From: Vibrio jasicida CAIM 1864 = LMG 25398
GTDB lineage: Bacteria; Pseudomonadota; Gammaproteobacteria; Enterobacterales; Vibrionaceae
NCBI RefSeq assembly: GCF_000400365.1
Contig: NZ_BAOG01000053.1
Location: 62,001 to 126,000 of the forward strand
Length of the DNA stretch: 64,000 nucleotides
Direction of reading: 5' to 3'
The position numbers and the translations under genes were made by a program. The notes beneath the pieces were generated by a model that saw nothing but the letters and a program-made list of their open reading frames with translations, was not told the origin of the DNA and searched no databases. Every line of letters starts with the position of its first letter. The first letter of the stretch is position 1. Shown here in pieces: positions 18,569 to 27,415 of the stretch.

Positions 18569-19594
18569 CTAAGGTTTTTTCGCGTAGTAAATCGAGAACT
18601 TATTGGTCTTATTTAGCGTCTCGCAATTATTGAATGTTTGCTCAATAATTGGGGGGTATTTCAAGAAGCTGTTTGCAACGATGATCATTTCACCACCTCG
18701 TGTCATGTAGTGTGGTGCTTGTCCAAGTAAGGTTTCGGCAGCGTTATAGTTGGTGTCTAAACCACTATGGAATGGTGGGTTACTAATGATAAAACGGTAG
18801 TCTTTAGCCGTGTCTGAATAGATATCTGAGGCAAAAACACGACCTGATAACCCGTTCGCTTCGAGTGTTGCTTGGCTTGAAGTGATGGCATACGCGTTGA
18901 TGTCACACATTTCAATCGCAATTTCTGGATTGGCTTTCGCCATAAATGCGCCTAAAACACCTGCACCACAACCGAAGTCGAGCACTTTACCTGACAGGTT
19001 TGGCAACGTTTCTAAAAGTAATTGGCTACCCAAGTCAAACTCACCATGGCTGAATACACCTGGAAGGCTTTTTACTTCAACGGATTGTTCTCCAAGAGTA
19101 ATGGTATAAGATTTAAACCATTCTGCTTGATCAAACGGCTTTGGCTCGCTCAAGCATGTTCCCCAGTAAAATGAACAACGACGAGCCGTGTCGTACTTCT
19201 TCACAGGACCATAGTCTTTAAACATTTTCTCAATGCTTTTCACGCCGGAGCGATTTTCGCCGACGACCACGATCTCAGTGTTGATGCCTAGCTTCGCCAT
19301 TAACATAGCGAGTAGGTACTCCGCCTCTGGCTTTGCTTTTGGCCAGTAAAGTAACACCATGTCTGCCTGCGTATCGGCATCAAACTCTGAACCAAAATGG
19401 CTTTTGATTTTTTCAGAAGTACTGATTTGACGGTAATAGCTGTAGTTTGAAGTGAATACTTCAACAGACTCACAGTGATCCACCAGTTCCAGTGGAAATA
19501 AGTCTTCTACTTCACCAGCAACTAAAACGTGTTTTCCGTTAAAATACTCGAGTTGACGCTGAGCTATTTGGCTTGGAGCGATATAAGCAGACAT
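18569..19594 (-). CDS. rsmC: 16S rRNA m2G1207 methyltransferase RsmC
   Basis: SAM-dependent enzyme that methylates the N2 of G1207 in 16S rRNA of the 30S subunit. At 341 residues it is the usual length. It has the two-domain build of RsmC: a degenerate N-terminal methyltransferase-like half and a catalytic C-terminal half. SAM motif I is DFGCGAGVLGAFMA (about 203-216) and the catalytic motif ISNPPFHSGL (about 267-276). It lies upstream of chiS with no sign of operon linkage (229-base gap). Confidence 0.95.
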   Translation of the reverse strand: MSAYIAPSQIAQRQLEYFNGKHVLVAGEVEDLFPLELVDHCESVEVFTSNYSYYRQISTSEKIKSHFGSEFDADTQADMVLLYWPKAKPEAEYLLAMLMAKLGINTEIVVVGENRSGVKSIEKMFKDYGPVKKYDTARRCSFYWGTCLSEPKPFDQAEWFKSYTITLGEQSVEVKSLPGVFSHGEFDLGSQLLLETLPNLSGKVLDFGCGAGVLGAFMAKANPEIAIEMCDINAYAITSSQATLEANGLSGRVFASDIYSDTAKDYRFIISNPPFHSGLDTNYNAAETLLGQAPHYMTRGGEMIIVANSFLKYPPIIEQTFNNCETLNKTNKFSIYYAKKP

Positions 19595-19670
19595 AAATTT
19601 GGTTCATCAGAAATAATTAGGGCCAGATTTTCGCATAATCTGGCCCAAGCTTGAAGTGAATAAGCGGTTG

Positions 19671-20756
19671 TTAGCTATTGTCTTGTTGGTTGAGGAAGTC
19701 TTTAAACTCTTCTTCGTAGATATTGAATAGAACCATGGTCACGGCAAAGATCAGTGGACCGTAAATAAGGCCAATTAAACCAAATAGATGCAGACCACCC
19801 AGCAGCGAGAAGAAGATCATTAGCGTGTTCATGCCTGCGCTGCCTTGCATTAGCAATGGACGTAATAGGTTATCGATCGAACCAACGACAACGATACTCC
19901 ACACCGTCAAGAAGATTGCCCAAGTGGTGTCACCAGTCAGGAACAAGTAGGCTGCTGCTGGAATCCAGATCAGTGCGGTACCGACCACTGGAATGAAAGA
20001 GGCGAAGCCCATCATGGTGCCCCAGAATAAGCCCGGGAAACCAGCAAGCCACATACCGATACCGCCAGCGAAACCTTGCGCTATTGCGGTTAAGAACGAG
20101 CCCATAACTGCAGATTTCGATACTTGCTCAATTTCGGTCAGTATTTTGTCTTCTTGGCTACGAGAGAGCGGCAGAATATGGCGCATCGCCGAGATGATCT
20201 TGTCGTGGTCACGCAGTAGGAAGAACAAAACGAACAACATTAGGAAGAAATCCATTAGGAAGTTCGTTGCATCACCGAGGATTTTTGCGCTAATAGCTAC
20301 AAGGTTTGAACCAAATGATGTGGCGAATTGACCAATCTTCTCTGCGATAGCTTGAGGTTCTATTTTATCGAAAGGTAAGTACTCATTAACCAGTGCTAAA
20401 CCTTTGACTACCCAAGGGTGTTGGAAGATATCTTGGATTCCACCATTGGTCACCCACTTATAGGTGTTTTGAGAAAAGACGGAACCTTGCTGAACGATAG
20501 CAGCAAAGACAAACAACAATGGAATCACAATAATAAAGGTTAGAACCACACAAGAGAGTAGCGAGACCAAGTTTTTATGGTTAGGCATTTTGCTCTCAAA
20601 CCACTCATGTATTGGGAACATAAGTAGCGAGATGATAAAGGCCATTACGATTGAGTTTACATAGGGCTCAACCAATAAATAGCAGGCAAAAGCAGCGGCG
20701 AGTAGTGCAACAACTAACACTCGGTGACTCGACGTGATTTTTACATTGTTCGGCAT
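19671..20756 (-). CDS. AI-2E family transporter / PerM-like membrane protein
   Basis: Polytopic inner-membrane protein of the AI-2E/UPF0118 family, 361 residues from the start chosen. About eight helices are seen: two near 12-50, one near 60-85, and a cluster from about 190 to 345. The conserved C-terminal region around GLIGLIYGPLIFAV is typical. The open frame runs 48 codons further upstream, but those residues look random and MPNNVKITSS at 20754-20756 matches normal family starts. Function is uncertain: members have been linked to AI-2 export or Na+/H+ antiport, others have no known substrate. It is divergent from a small Cys-rich gene. Confidence 0.85.
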   Translation of the reverse strand: MPNNVKITSSHRVLVVALLAAAFACYLLVEPYVNSIVMAFIISLLMFPIHEWFESKMPNHKNLVSLLSCVVLTFIIVIPLLFVFAAIVQQGSVFSQNTYKWVTNGGIQDIFQHPWVVKGLALVNEYLPFDKIEPQAIAEKIGQFATSFGSNLVAISAKILGDATNFLMDFFLMLFVLFFLLRDHDKIISAMRHILPLSRSQEDKILTEIEQVSKSAVMGSFLTAIAQGFAGGIGMWLAGFPGLFWGTMMGFASFIPVVGTALIWIPAAAYLFLTGDTTWAIFLTVWSIVVVGSIDNLLRPLLMQGSAGMNTLMIFFSLLGGLHLFGLIGLIYGPLIFAVTMVLFNIYEEEFKDFLNQQDNS

Positions 20757-20864
20757 GGGATTAATCCAACTTACGGATGATGTTACGGCTAGCGCTCTAT
20801 ACCACAGCGTCAAACCTTTATTACTTTGCACCGACGATTCTTTCAAGCTTATGACATAGCCGAA

Positions 20865-20894
20865 TTGGGAAGGTGCAACGGACCTTGTTATAAT
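20865..20894 (+). promoter_or_regulatory. Sigma-70-type promoter of the small Cys-rich gene
   Basis: -35 TTGGGA at 20865-20870, 18-base spacer, perfect -10 TATAAT at 20889-20894, giving a start near 20901 and a short 5' UTR before the ATG at 20934. Confidence 0.65.
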
Positions 20895-20933
20895 GACCAC
20901 AAATCAGGCAGTTATCAATCAAGAGATAGAAAA

Positions 20934-21053
20934 ATGGGTTGTTGTAACGGTGACAAGAAGTGTCAGAGTGAAAAGAAAACTAAGCGTATTCCGTGGTTTG
21001 GTATCGTTCTTGGCGTGTTAGCTATCTTAGTGATTTTTAACTGGCAAGCGTAA
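20934..21053 (+). CDS. Small Cys-rich single-helix membrane protein
   Basis: A 39-residue predicted protein with a short cationic, Cys-containing head (MGCCNGDKKCQSEKKTKR) and one hydrophobic helix (WFGIVLGVLAILVIFNW). An in-frame extension to 20826 exists but crosses the promoter, so the ATG at 20934 after AGATAGAAAA is preferred. A consensus -10 upstream and a strong terminator at 21065-21089 bracket it as an independent transcription unit. I do not recognise a characterised family. The CC-N5-C arrangement in a likely cytoplasmic head could bind metal or be acylated; that is speculation. Confidence 0.7.
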   Translation: MGCCNGDKKCQSEKKTKRIPWFGIVLGVLAILVIFNWQA

Positions 21054-21064
21054 TGCAGGCAATA

Positions 21065-21089
21065 AAAAAGGACCGTGAAGGTCCTTTTT
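21065..21089. terminator. Bidirectional terminator between the small Cys-rich gene and hemL
   Basis: Perfect 10-bp stem AAAAAGGACC/GGTCCTTTTT with a 5-base loop. A/T runs on both sides let it end transcription from both convergent genes. Confidence 0.9.
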
Positions 21090-21115
21090 AGTATTGATGT
21101 TCTGGGGAGAAAAGC

Positions 21116-22411
21116 TTACTTCGCTTCTTCTGCCAGAATTGCAAAACAGCGATCTGCCGCTTCTAATGTTGCATCGATCTCTTTTGAGCCGTGTGCAAGA
21201 GAAGTGAAGCTTGCTTCGAATGCCGATGGCGCTAGGTATACGCCGTGTTTTAGCATTAGGTGGAAGAAACGTTTGAAGCGCTCAACATCGCACTTAGTCA
21301 CGTCTTCGTAGCACGTTACGGTTTCTTGGTCAGTGAAGAAGAAGCCAAACATACCGCCCACTTGGTTTACTACCAATGGCACGCCGTGTTTGTCGGCAAG
21401 TTCTTTGAAGCCTTGTGCAAGTTGCTTAGTTTTTGCTGCTAGGCGCTTTTCGTTCCCTTCTTCTTTTAGAAGGTTCAAACATGCAAAGCCTGCTGCCATT
21501 GCAACTGGGTTACCAGAAAGCGTGCCTGCTTGGTAAACAGGGCCTGTTGGCGCTACGTATTGCATGACTTCTTTACGACCACCAAAAGCGCCCACTGGCA
21601 TACCACCACCGATAACCTTACCTAGTGTCGTTAGGTCTGGTTTGATGTTGTAGTGTGCTTGCGCGCCACCAAGAGCAACACGGAAACCTGTCATTACTTC
21701 ATCAAATATCAGTAGTGCACCTTCTTGGTCACAGATTTCGCGTAGACCTTCATGGAAGCCTTCTACTGGTGGAATACAGTTCATGTTGCCCGCAACTGGC
21801 TCAACGATGATACAAGCGATTTCGCCTTTGTTTGCAGCGAACAGTTCACGGACTGAATCTAGATCGTTGAATGTTGCCGTTAACGTATGCTTAGCAAAAT
21901 CTGCAGGAACGCCAGGAGAGCTTGGTTGGCCTAGAGTTAGTGCGCCAGAGCCCGCTTTTACTAGCAAGCTGTCAGCGTGGCCGTGGTAACAACCTTCAAA
22001 TTTCATGATCTTGTCACGGCCTGTGAAGCCACGAGCAAGACGGATAGCACTCATGGTAGCTTCTGTGCCAGAGCTCACCATGCGGATTTGTTCCATTGAT
22101 GGCACGAGCTCAGACACAAGTTCAGCCATTGCGATTTCCATCTCAGTTGGCGCACCAAAACTTAGACCGCGTTGTGCTGCATCGATAACTGCTTGACGGA
22201 TAACTGCGTGGTTATGACCTAGAATCATAGGACCCCAAGAGCCAACGTAATCAATGTACGCTTTACCATCGGCATCAAAAATCAGGGCACCGTCTGCTCG
22301 TTCGATAAATAGCGGAGAACCGCCAACGCCGTTGAATGCACGAACTGGTGAGTTCACACCGCCAGGAATGGTTTGCTGAGCCTTTTGATATAGCTCTGAT
22401 GATTTGGTCAT
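21116..22411 (-). CDS. hemL: Glutamate-1-semialdehyde 2,1-aminomutase
   Basis: PLP enzyme of the C5 pathway that converts glutamate-1-semialdehyde to 5-aminolevulinate for haem. It has 431 residues from MTKSSELYQKAQ. PLP lysine is Lys265 in TTLGKVIGGGMPVGAFGG by codon count, the same as E. coli HemL. The PLP-ring aspartate lies in LLIFDEVMTGFR (about 240-251). The open frame extends 14 codons further upstream without support. Divergent from erpA across about 250 bases; convergent with the small Cys-rich gene. Confidence 0.97.
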   Translation of the reverse strand: MTKSSELYQKAQQTIPGGVNSPVRAFNGVGGSPLFIERADGALIFDADGKAYIDYVGSWGPMILGHNHAVIRQAVIDAAQRGLSFGAPTEMEIAMAELVSELVPSMEQIRMVSSGTEATMSAIRLARGFTGRDKIMKFEGCYHGHADSLLVKAGSGALTLGQPSSPGVPADFAKHTLTATFNDLDSVRELFAANKGEIACIIVEPVAGNMNCIPPVEGFHEGLREICDQEGALLIFDEVMTGFRVALGGAQAHYNIKPDLTTLGKVIGGGMPVGAFGGRKEVMQYVAPTGPVYQAGTLSGNPVAMAAGFACLNLLKEEGNEKRLAAKTKQLAQGFKELADKHGVPLVVNQVGGMFGFFFTDQETVTCYEDVTKCDVERFKRFFHLMLKHGVYLAPSAFEASFTSLAHGSKEIDATLEAADRCFAILAEEAK

Positions 22412-22657
22412 GGGGTTATCCTCTTTTGATTGCTCGGACCAAGTGGAGCGCATTGTACCTAGCTAATTTCAAGTTAGAAACGTTTTGGGTAATTTATGTG
22501 TAGTCTGGCGTTGTAATCTTACATATCAGCATCGGATATAAAGAATCGGCGGTGAATACTTGAACGAGTTGGTCAGGTATTGGATAATCGCTCTAATTAG
22601 CATAAATTTGACGTCTTGCTTCAGGCTTGACGCATTACACGAGTGAGAGAGGTCTTC

Positions 22658-22999
22658 GTGAGCGAAGTAAACGTACCATTGTCTTTTTCTGATGCCGCGG
22701 CATCTCGCGTTCAAACGTTGATTGCGGAAGAAGAAAACCCAGCGCTGAAATTACGCGTATACATTACTGGTGGCGGCTGTAGTGGTTTCCAATACGGTTT
22801 CACATTTGATGAGAACGTAAATGAAGGCGACACAACAATCGTAAACAGCGGTGTAACACTGGTTGTAGACCCAATGAGCCTGCAATACCTAATCGGTGGC
22901 GTGGTTGATTACACAGAAGGTTTAGAAGGAGCTCGCTTCTTCGTCAATAACCCAAATGCGACGACAACTTGTGGTTGTGGTGCATCATTCAGTGTTTAA
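22658..22999 (+). CDS. erpA: Iron-sulfur cluster insertion protein ErpA
   Basis: A-type carrier that passes 4Fe-4S clusters to apo-enzymes such as IspG/IspH. 113 residues, closely like E. coli ErpA (114). The three cluster-ligand cysteines sit in GGGCSGFQYGF and near the end in TTCGCGASFSV. I chose the GTG at 22658 with GAGAGG 5 bases upstream. An earlier in-frame GTG at 22643 would add five residues ahead of that RBS. Divergent from hemL, as is common in gamma-proteobacteria. Confidence 0.96.
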   Translation: MSEVNVPLSFSDAAASRVQTLIAEEENPALKLRVYITGGGCSGFQYGFTFDENVNEGDTTIVNSGVTLVVDPMSLQYLIGGVVDYTEGLEGARFFVNNPNATTTCGCGASFSV

Positions 23000-23011
23000 T
23001 TAACACGACAA

Positions 23012-23039
23012 CAGGCAGCCAATTGGCTGCCTGAGTTTT
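23012..23039 (+). terminator. Probable terminator after erpA
   Basis: 9-bp perfect stem CAGGCAGCC/GGCTGCCTG with an AATT loop, followed by AGTTTTA. The weak T-run makes termination only probable. Confidence 0.65.
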
Positions 23040-23113
23040 ACGTAGCAGGAAGTCACGTAAACGCACTCCCAGTTCCAAAGAGAGCTGCGAGCTAAAAATA
23101 AAAAGGACTTTGT

Positions 23114-24229
23114 ATGTCTGGATCTTCTTTTGGACGTCGTATTGTAGAGCGTCCATGGCTAGTCTCTCTAACGCTTGTGATCGCTTTAGCTGCTTGGCTC
23201 GCAATGGGTCAACTTAAAGCAAAAGACGAAACGGTTTCTCCTTCAAACTCTCAATCTGAAGACACACCTGTTGCTAAGGTGATGTTCAACTCTTTTACCG
23301 CCCAACCAACCAGCAAAACCATTGAACTGTACGGTCGCACTGCACCAAATCGACAAGCTCGCCTAGGGGCTGAAGTCGCAGGTAAGATCATCAGTTTGAA
23401 TGTGCAAAAAGGGCAAAGCGTGAAACAAGGGCAGGTGATTGCCAATATTGATGAACGTGACCTCGATATTCAGCTCAAACGCGCTAAAGCGATGCTGCGT
23501 GTTAAAGAAAAAGAGTTTAAAGCCGCAGAGTCTCTGAGAAATCGAGGCTTACAGGGTGAAGTTGCGTTTGCCACAGCACAAGCTGCCTTGGTTGATGCTC
23601 GAGCAAGCCTAAGTAACGTTGAAACTGCACTCAAAAACACCAAAGTAAGAGCGCCTTTCGATGGCATTCTTGACCATAGATTCGTTGAAGTTGGTGACTT
23701 TGTTGGTGTTGGCGATCCGATTGCTACCGTTATTGACCTTGAAAAGTTAGTCATCGAGGCGGATGTGAGCGAGCGTCACATTCAGTATTTAAAAGAAGGC
23801 CAAGTCGCTGACGTTCGCACTATCAACAACGTCCACCACCAAGGCACAATTCTTTATATCGGACGTGTGTCTTCGACTTCAACCAATACGTTCCCCATTG
23901 AGATCGAAATTGATAACCGTGAGAGTGCAATGCCTGCGGGGATCAGTGCCGAAGTTGTGTTGTCTTTGAGCGAAGTGTTGGCCGTAAAAGTAACCGCAGC
24001 GATGCTCGCGCTCGATGAAGAAGGCAACCTTGGCATCAAGACACTGCGTGATCAGCATGTCAACTTTGTACCTATTCAACTTGTGAAAGCCGAAAAAGAT
24101 GGCGTTTGGCTGTCTGGATTGGGCGACCAAGTTGATATCATTGTGCTCGGACAAGGTTTTGCGCGTGATGGTGATTTAGTGATGGCGACGAAGGTGGATG
24201 ATGCCATCGAAGCCGCGAATCAGCAGTAA
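23114..24229 (+). CDS. RND efflux periplasmic adaptor (membrane fusion protein)
   Basis: Adaptor subunit linking an inner-membrane RND pump to an outer-membrane TolC-type channel. 371 residues with an N-terminal membrane anchor (about 15-33) and no lipobox. It has a biotinyl-lipoyl hairpin split by a coiled coil: GAEVAGKIISLNVQKGQSV at about 88-106, the coil about 120-180, then VRAPFDGILDHRFVEVGDFV about 182-201. A beta-barrel region follows. The RND gene starts 9 bases downstream, so the two form an operon. By neighbourhood this is the pump next to erpA/hemL in Vibrio (VC0628-VC0629 region). The outer-membrane partner is not encoded here. Confidence 0.93.
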   Translation: MSGSSFGRRIVERPWLVSLTLVIALAAWLAMGQLKAKDETVSPSNSQSEDTPVAKVMFNSFTAQPTSKTIELYGRTAPNRQARLGAEVAGKIISLNVQKGQSVKQGQVIANIDERDLDIQLKRAKAMLRVKEKEFKAAESLRNRGLQGEVAFATAQAALVDARASLSNVETALKNTKVRAPFDGILDHRFVEVGDFVGVGDPIATVIDLEKLVIEADVSERHIQYLKEGQVADVRTINNVHHQGTILYIGRVSSTSTNTFPIEIEIDNRESAMPAGISAEVVLSLSEVLAVKVTAAMLALDEEGNLGIKTLRDQHVNFVPIQLVKAEKDGVWLSGLGDQVDIIVLGQGFARDGDLVMATKVDDAIEAANQQ

Positions 24230-24238
24230 GGAGGCAAT

Positions 24239-27200
24239 ATGTTTGCTTTGATTGATGCTGCGTTATCGCGTGCACGTACCATGCTCACCTTGTTGGTGAT
24301 GATTTTGATTGCAGGTGTGATCACCTACATCACGATCCCCAAAGAGTCGAGTCCCGACATCACTATCCCAATCATTTATGTTTCTGTTGGGCATCAGGGG
24401 ATTTCACCAACAGATGCAGAACGCTTATTGGTACGCCCAATAGAGCAAGAGTTGCGTTCGATTGAAGGCGTAAAAGAAATGACCGCTGTGGCTTCAGAAG
24501 GTCATGCCTCTGTGACGTTAGAGTTCAGTGTAGGCGTCGATCTTGCTGAAGCAATGGCCGATGTGCGTGATGCTGTCGATCTAGCTAAGCCGAAGTTGCC
24601 AGAAGACAGCGATGAACCGACCGTAAATGAAGTCACATTTGCCTCTGAAGAACCAGTACTTACGGTTGTGCTTTACGGGACTGTACCAGAACGTACAACC
24701 GTACAAATTGCCCGTGTACTTCGCGATAAATTAGAAAGCTATCGTCAGGTGCTAGAAGTCGATATTGCGGGAGATCGGGAGGACATTGTAGAGATCGTCG
24801 TCGATCCATTGCTGATGGAAAGCTACGGTTTGGATCAAGCGGATATCTACAACTTGATCGCGTTAAACAACCGTGTCGTAGCAGCAGGTTTTGTCGATAC
24901 GGGATATGGTCGTTTCTCAGTTAAAGTCCCTTCTGTTTTTGATTCTTTAAAAGACGTCTTAGAGTTGCCAATTAAAGTTAATGGCAAAGAGGTGATTACC
25001 TTTGGAGATGTGGCGACGGTGCGTAGGGCGTTTCGTGATCCTGAGAGTTTTGCTCGCTTAGATGGTAATCCTGCTGTTGTTCTCAACGTCAAAAAGCGCG
25101 CGGGTGAAAACATCATTGAGACAGTTGAGTTAGTCAAACAAGTAATGCTCGAGGCACAAAAGCGTTCAGAGTGGCCGAATAACCTACAAGTCAAATACAC
25201 GTGGGATCAGTCTAATGACGTCAAACTGATGCTCAACGATCTGCAAAACAACATTCTCTCGGCAATCATTCTTGTGGTGATTGTTATCATTGCAATTCTT
25301 GGGGTTCGAACGGCGTTGCTTGTTGGGATCTCTATTCCGGGTTCTTTCCTGACGGGGTTATTAGTTCTGTCGGTATTTGGCTTAACGGTCAACATTGTTG
25401 TGTTGTTTGCTCTCATCATGGCAGTCGGCATGCTCGTTGATGGGGCAATTGTCGTGACAGAGTTTGCCGATAGGCGGATGCAAGAGGGTATACCACGTAA
25501 AGAAGCCTATCGTGATGCTGCAAAACGTATGGCATGGCCGATTACAGCTTCTACGGCCACCACTCTCGCCGCATTTGCTCCATTACTCTTTTGGCCAGAT
25601 ATTACTGGCGAGTTCATGAAGTATTTACCATTAACCTTAATTGCAACCTTGACTGCTTCTCTTGTAATGGCGTTGTTATTTGTGCCGGTTATAGGCGGAA
25701 TCATCGGTAAGCCTCAAGCTGTTAACCAGAAAAGCCAGCAAGAGATGGTTGACTTGCACAACGGAGAGTTTGAGAAAGCGACGGGCATTACAAAGCTTTA
25801 CTATCGTACGTTGTCGATTGCGATTAAGCACCCACTTAAAGTGTTACTTAGTGCGATATTGCTTGCGGGTGGAGTCGGTTTTACTTACAGCAAAGCTGGC
25901 TTAGGTGCGGAGTTTTTTCCAGAGGTAGATCCTGCATTCTTTACCGTCAAGGTGCGTTCTTACGGTGATTTATCGATCAACGAAAAAGACGTCGTGATGA
26001 AAGAGATCGAAAAAGTCATGCTAGGACACGATGAGTTTGAGAGTGTCTATACGCGTACCGGAACGGATTCAAATGATGGTGATGAGATTGGTCAGATTCA
26101 GATTACGCCTGTCGATTGGCAATATCGTCGCAAAGTGAAAGACATCATTGAAGAGCTCAAACAGACTACTAATCAATTCTCAGGTGTAGAGTTGGAGTAC
26201 AAATTCCCCGATGCTGGTCCGCCAGTAGAGCATGATCTCGTCATTGAAATGTCGGCACAAAACTCAAGCATTGATCAGTTAGACAGTGCGGCCAAAATGG
26301 TTCGTTACTGGGCTGATCGCAATCCCGCTTTAACTAACTTGAGTGATACCACTAATAAAGAGGGGATTGACTGGCAGATTGATATTCGCAGGGACGATGC
26401 TTCTCGCTTTGCCGCTGATGCGACTTTGGTTGGTAATACTGTCCAGTTTGTGACTAACGGTTTGAAGATTGGTGATTATCTGCCCGATGATGCCGATGAA
26501 GAAGTCGATATCTTAGTGCGTTATCCGCAAGAGAAGCGGGATATCGGTCGGTTTGACCAATTACGTGTAAAAACGGCGGCCGGCTTAGTGCCGATCACGA
26601 ACTTTGCGCAGATTAAGCCAGACCACAAGCAAGATACAATTCGACGTGTTGATGGCCGACGCGTAGTGAACATCAAAGCAGACATGGTTGAAGGCTATAA
26701 CCTTGCTCTTGAATTACCAAAGATAGCTGCAGAAGTAGAGCAGCTGGGCTTGCCTGCTGGTATTGAGTTTAAAATTCGCGGTCAAAACGAGGAGCAAGAA
26801 AACTCTTCTGCGTTTTTAAAAAGTGCCTTTATGGTTGCACTAGGTGTGATGGCGTTGATTTTGATTACTCAATTCAACAGCTTCTACCAAGCATTTTTGA
26901 TTTTAAGTGCTGTGCTGTTCTCTACGGTTGGTGTGTTTGCTGGCTTGCTCATCTTCCAAAAACCGTTCGGCATCATTATGTCGGGTATTGGGGTGATTGC
27001 GTTGGCTGGTATTGTTGTAAACAACAACATCGTATTGATCGACACCTATAACCAAATGCGTAAACGTGGTCTAGAAAAGTCAGACGCGATATTACGGACT
27101 GGGGTTCAGCGCTTGCGCCCTGTGTTGCTTACCACAGTGACGACCATATTAGGTTTGTTGCCAATGGTGTTAGAAATGAACATCGATTTGGTGAATCAAA

Positions 27201-27373
27201 AAGTTGAATTTGGCGCACCAAGTACCCAGTGGTGGTCACAATTAGCAACCGCAGTTGCTGGTGGCTTGGCATTTGCGACCGTGCTGACTTTGGTTTTAAC
27301 GCCTTGCCTGCTAATGCTTGGACGTGAGCATAATATTGATGATTCTCAAACAGAAACAAAAGAGGCAGCCTAG
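24239..27373 (+). CDS. RND family multidrug efflux transporter, AcrB/MMPL type
   Basis: Proton- or Na+-driven inner-membrane pump, 1044 residues, the standard RND length. It has helix 1 at about 11-31, a large periplasmic loop to about 335, helices 2-6, a second periplasmic loop and helices 7-12. The helix-4 segment MAVGMLVDGAIVVTE carries the Asp of the ion relay seen in heavy-RND pumps. RBS AAGGAGG lies 5 bases before the ATG. It is translated with its adaptor gene. Substrates cannot be read from sequence; Vibrio pumps of this group often export bile salts or detergents. Its stop codon lies inside the terminator hairpin. Confidence 0.93.
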   Translation: MFALIDAALSRARTMLTLLVMILIAGVITYITIPKESSPDITIPIIYVSVGHQGISPTDAERLLVRPIEQELRSIEGVKEMTAVASEGHASVTLEFSVGVDLAEAMADVRDAVDLAKPKLPEDSDEPTVNEVTFASEEPVLTVVLYGTVPERTTVQIARVLRDKLESYRQVLEVDIAGDREDIVEIVVDPLLMESYGLDQADIYNLIALNNRVVAAGFVDTGYGRFSVKVPSVFDSLKDVLELPIKVNGKEVITFGDVATVRRAFRDPESFARLDGNPAVVLNVKKRAGENIIETVELVKQVMLEAQKRSEWPNNLQVKYTWDQSNDVKLMLNDLQNNILSAIILVVIVIIAILGVRTALLVGISIPGSFLTGLLVLSVFGLTVNIVVLFALIMAVGMLVDGAIVVTEFADRRMQEGIPRKEAYRDAAKRMAWPITASTATTLAAFAPLLFWPDITGEFMKYLPLTLIATLTASLVMALLFVPVIGGIIGKPQAVNQKSQQEMVDLHNGEFEKATGITKLYYRTLSIAIKHPLKVLLSAILLAGGVGFTYSKAGLGAEFFPEVDPAFFTVKVRSYGDLSINEKDVVMKEIEKVMLGHDEFESVYTRTGTDSNDGDEIGQIQITPVDWQYRRKVKDIIEELKQTTNQFSGVELEYKFPDAGPPVEHDLVIEMSAQNSSIDQLDSAAKMVRYWADRNPALTNLSDTTNKEGIDWQIDIRRDDASRFAADATLVGNTVQFVTNGLKIGDYLPDDADEEVDILVRYPQEKRDIGRFDQLRVKTAAGLVPITNFAQIKPDHKQDTIRRVDGRRVVNIKADMVEGYNLALELPKIAAEVEQLGLPAGIEFKIRGQNEEQENSSAFLKSAFMVALGVMALILITQFNSFYQAFLILSAVLFSTVGVFAGLLIFQKPFGIIMSGIGVIALAGIVVNNNIVLIDTYNQMRKRGLEKSDAILRTGVQRLRPVLLTTVTTILGLLPMVLEMNIDLVNQKVEFGAPSTQWWSQLATAVAGGLAFATVLTLVLTPCLLMLGREHNIDDSQTETKEAA

Positions 27374-27384
27374 GCTGCCTCTTG
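27360..27384. terminator. Bidirectional terminator overlapping the RND gene stop codon
   Basis: Perfect 11-bp inverted repeat AAGAGGCAGCC/GGCTGCCTCTT around a 2-base centre that is part of the TAG stop. It separates two convergent genes. Confidence 0.7.
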
Positions 27385-27415
27385 GTGATTCAATTTTTAC
27401 TCGCATCACTCAACA

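Noticed and set aside
20757..20900. 48-codon N-terminal extension of the AI-2E family gene
   Set aside because: The extension runs into the divergent promoter of the small Cys-rich gene and does not fit the family's usual start.
22412..22453. 14-codon N-terminal extension of hemL
   Set aside because: MTKSSELYQ is the conserved start and puts the PLP lysine at position 265 as in E. coli.
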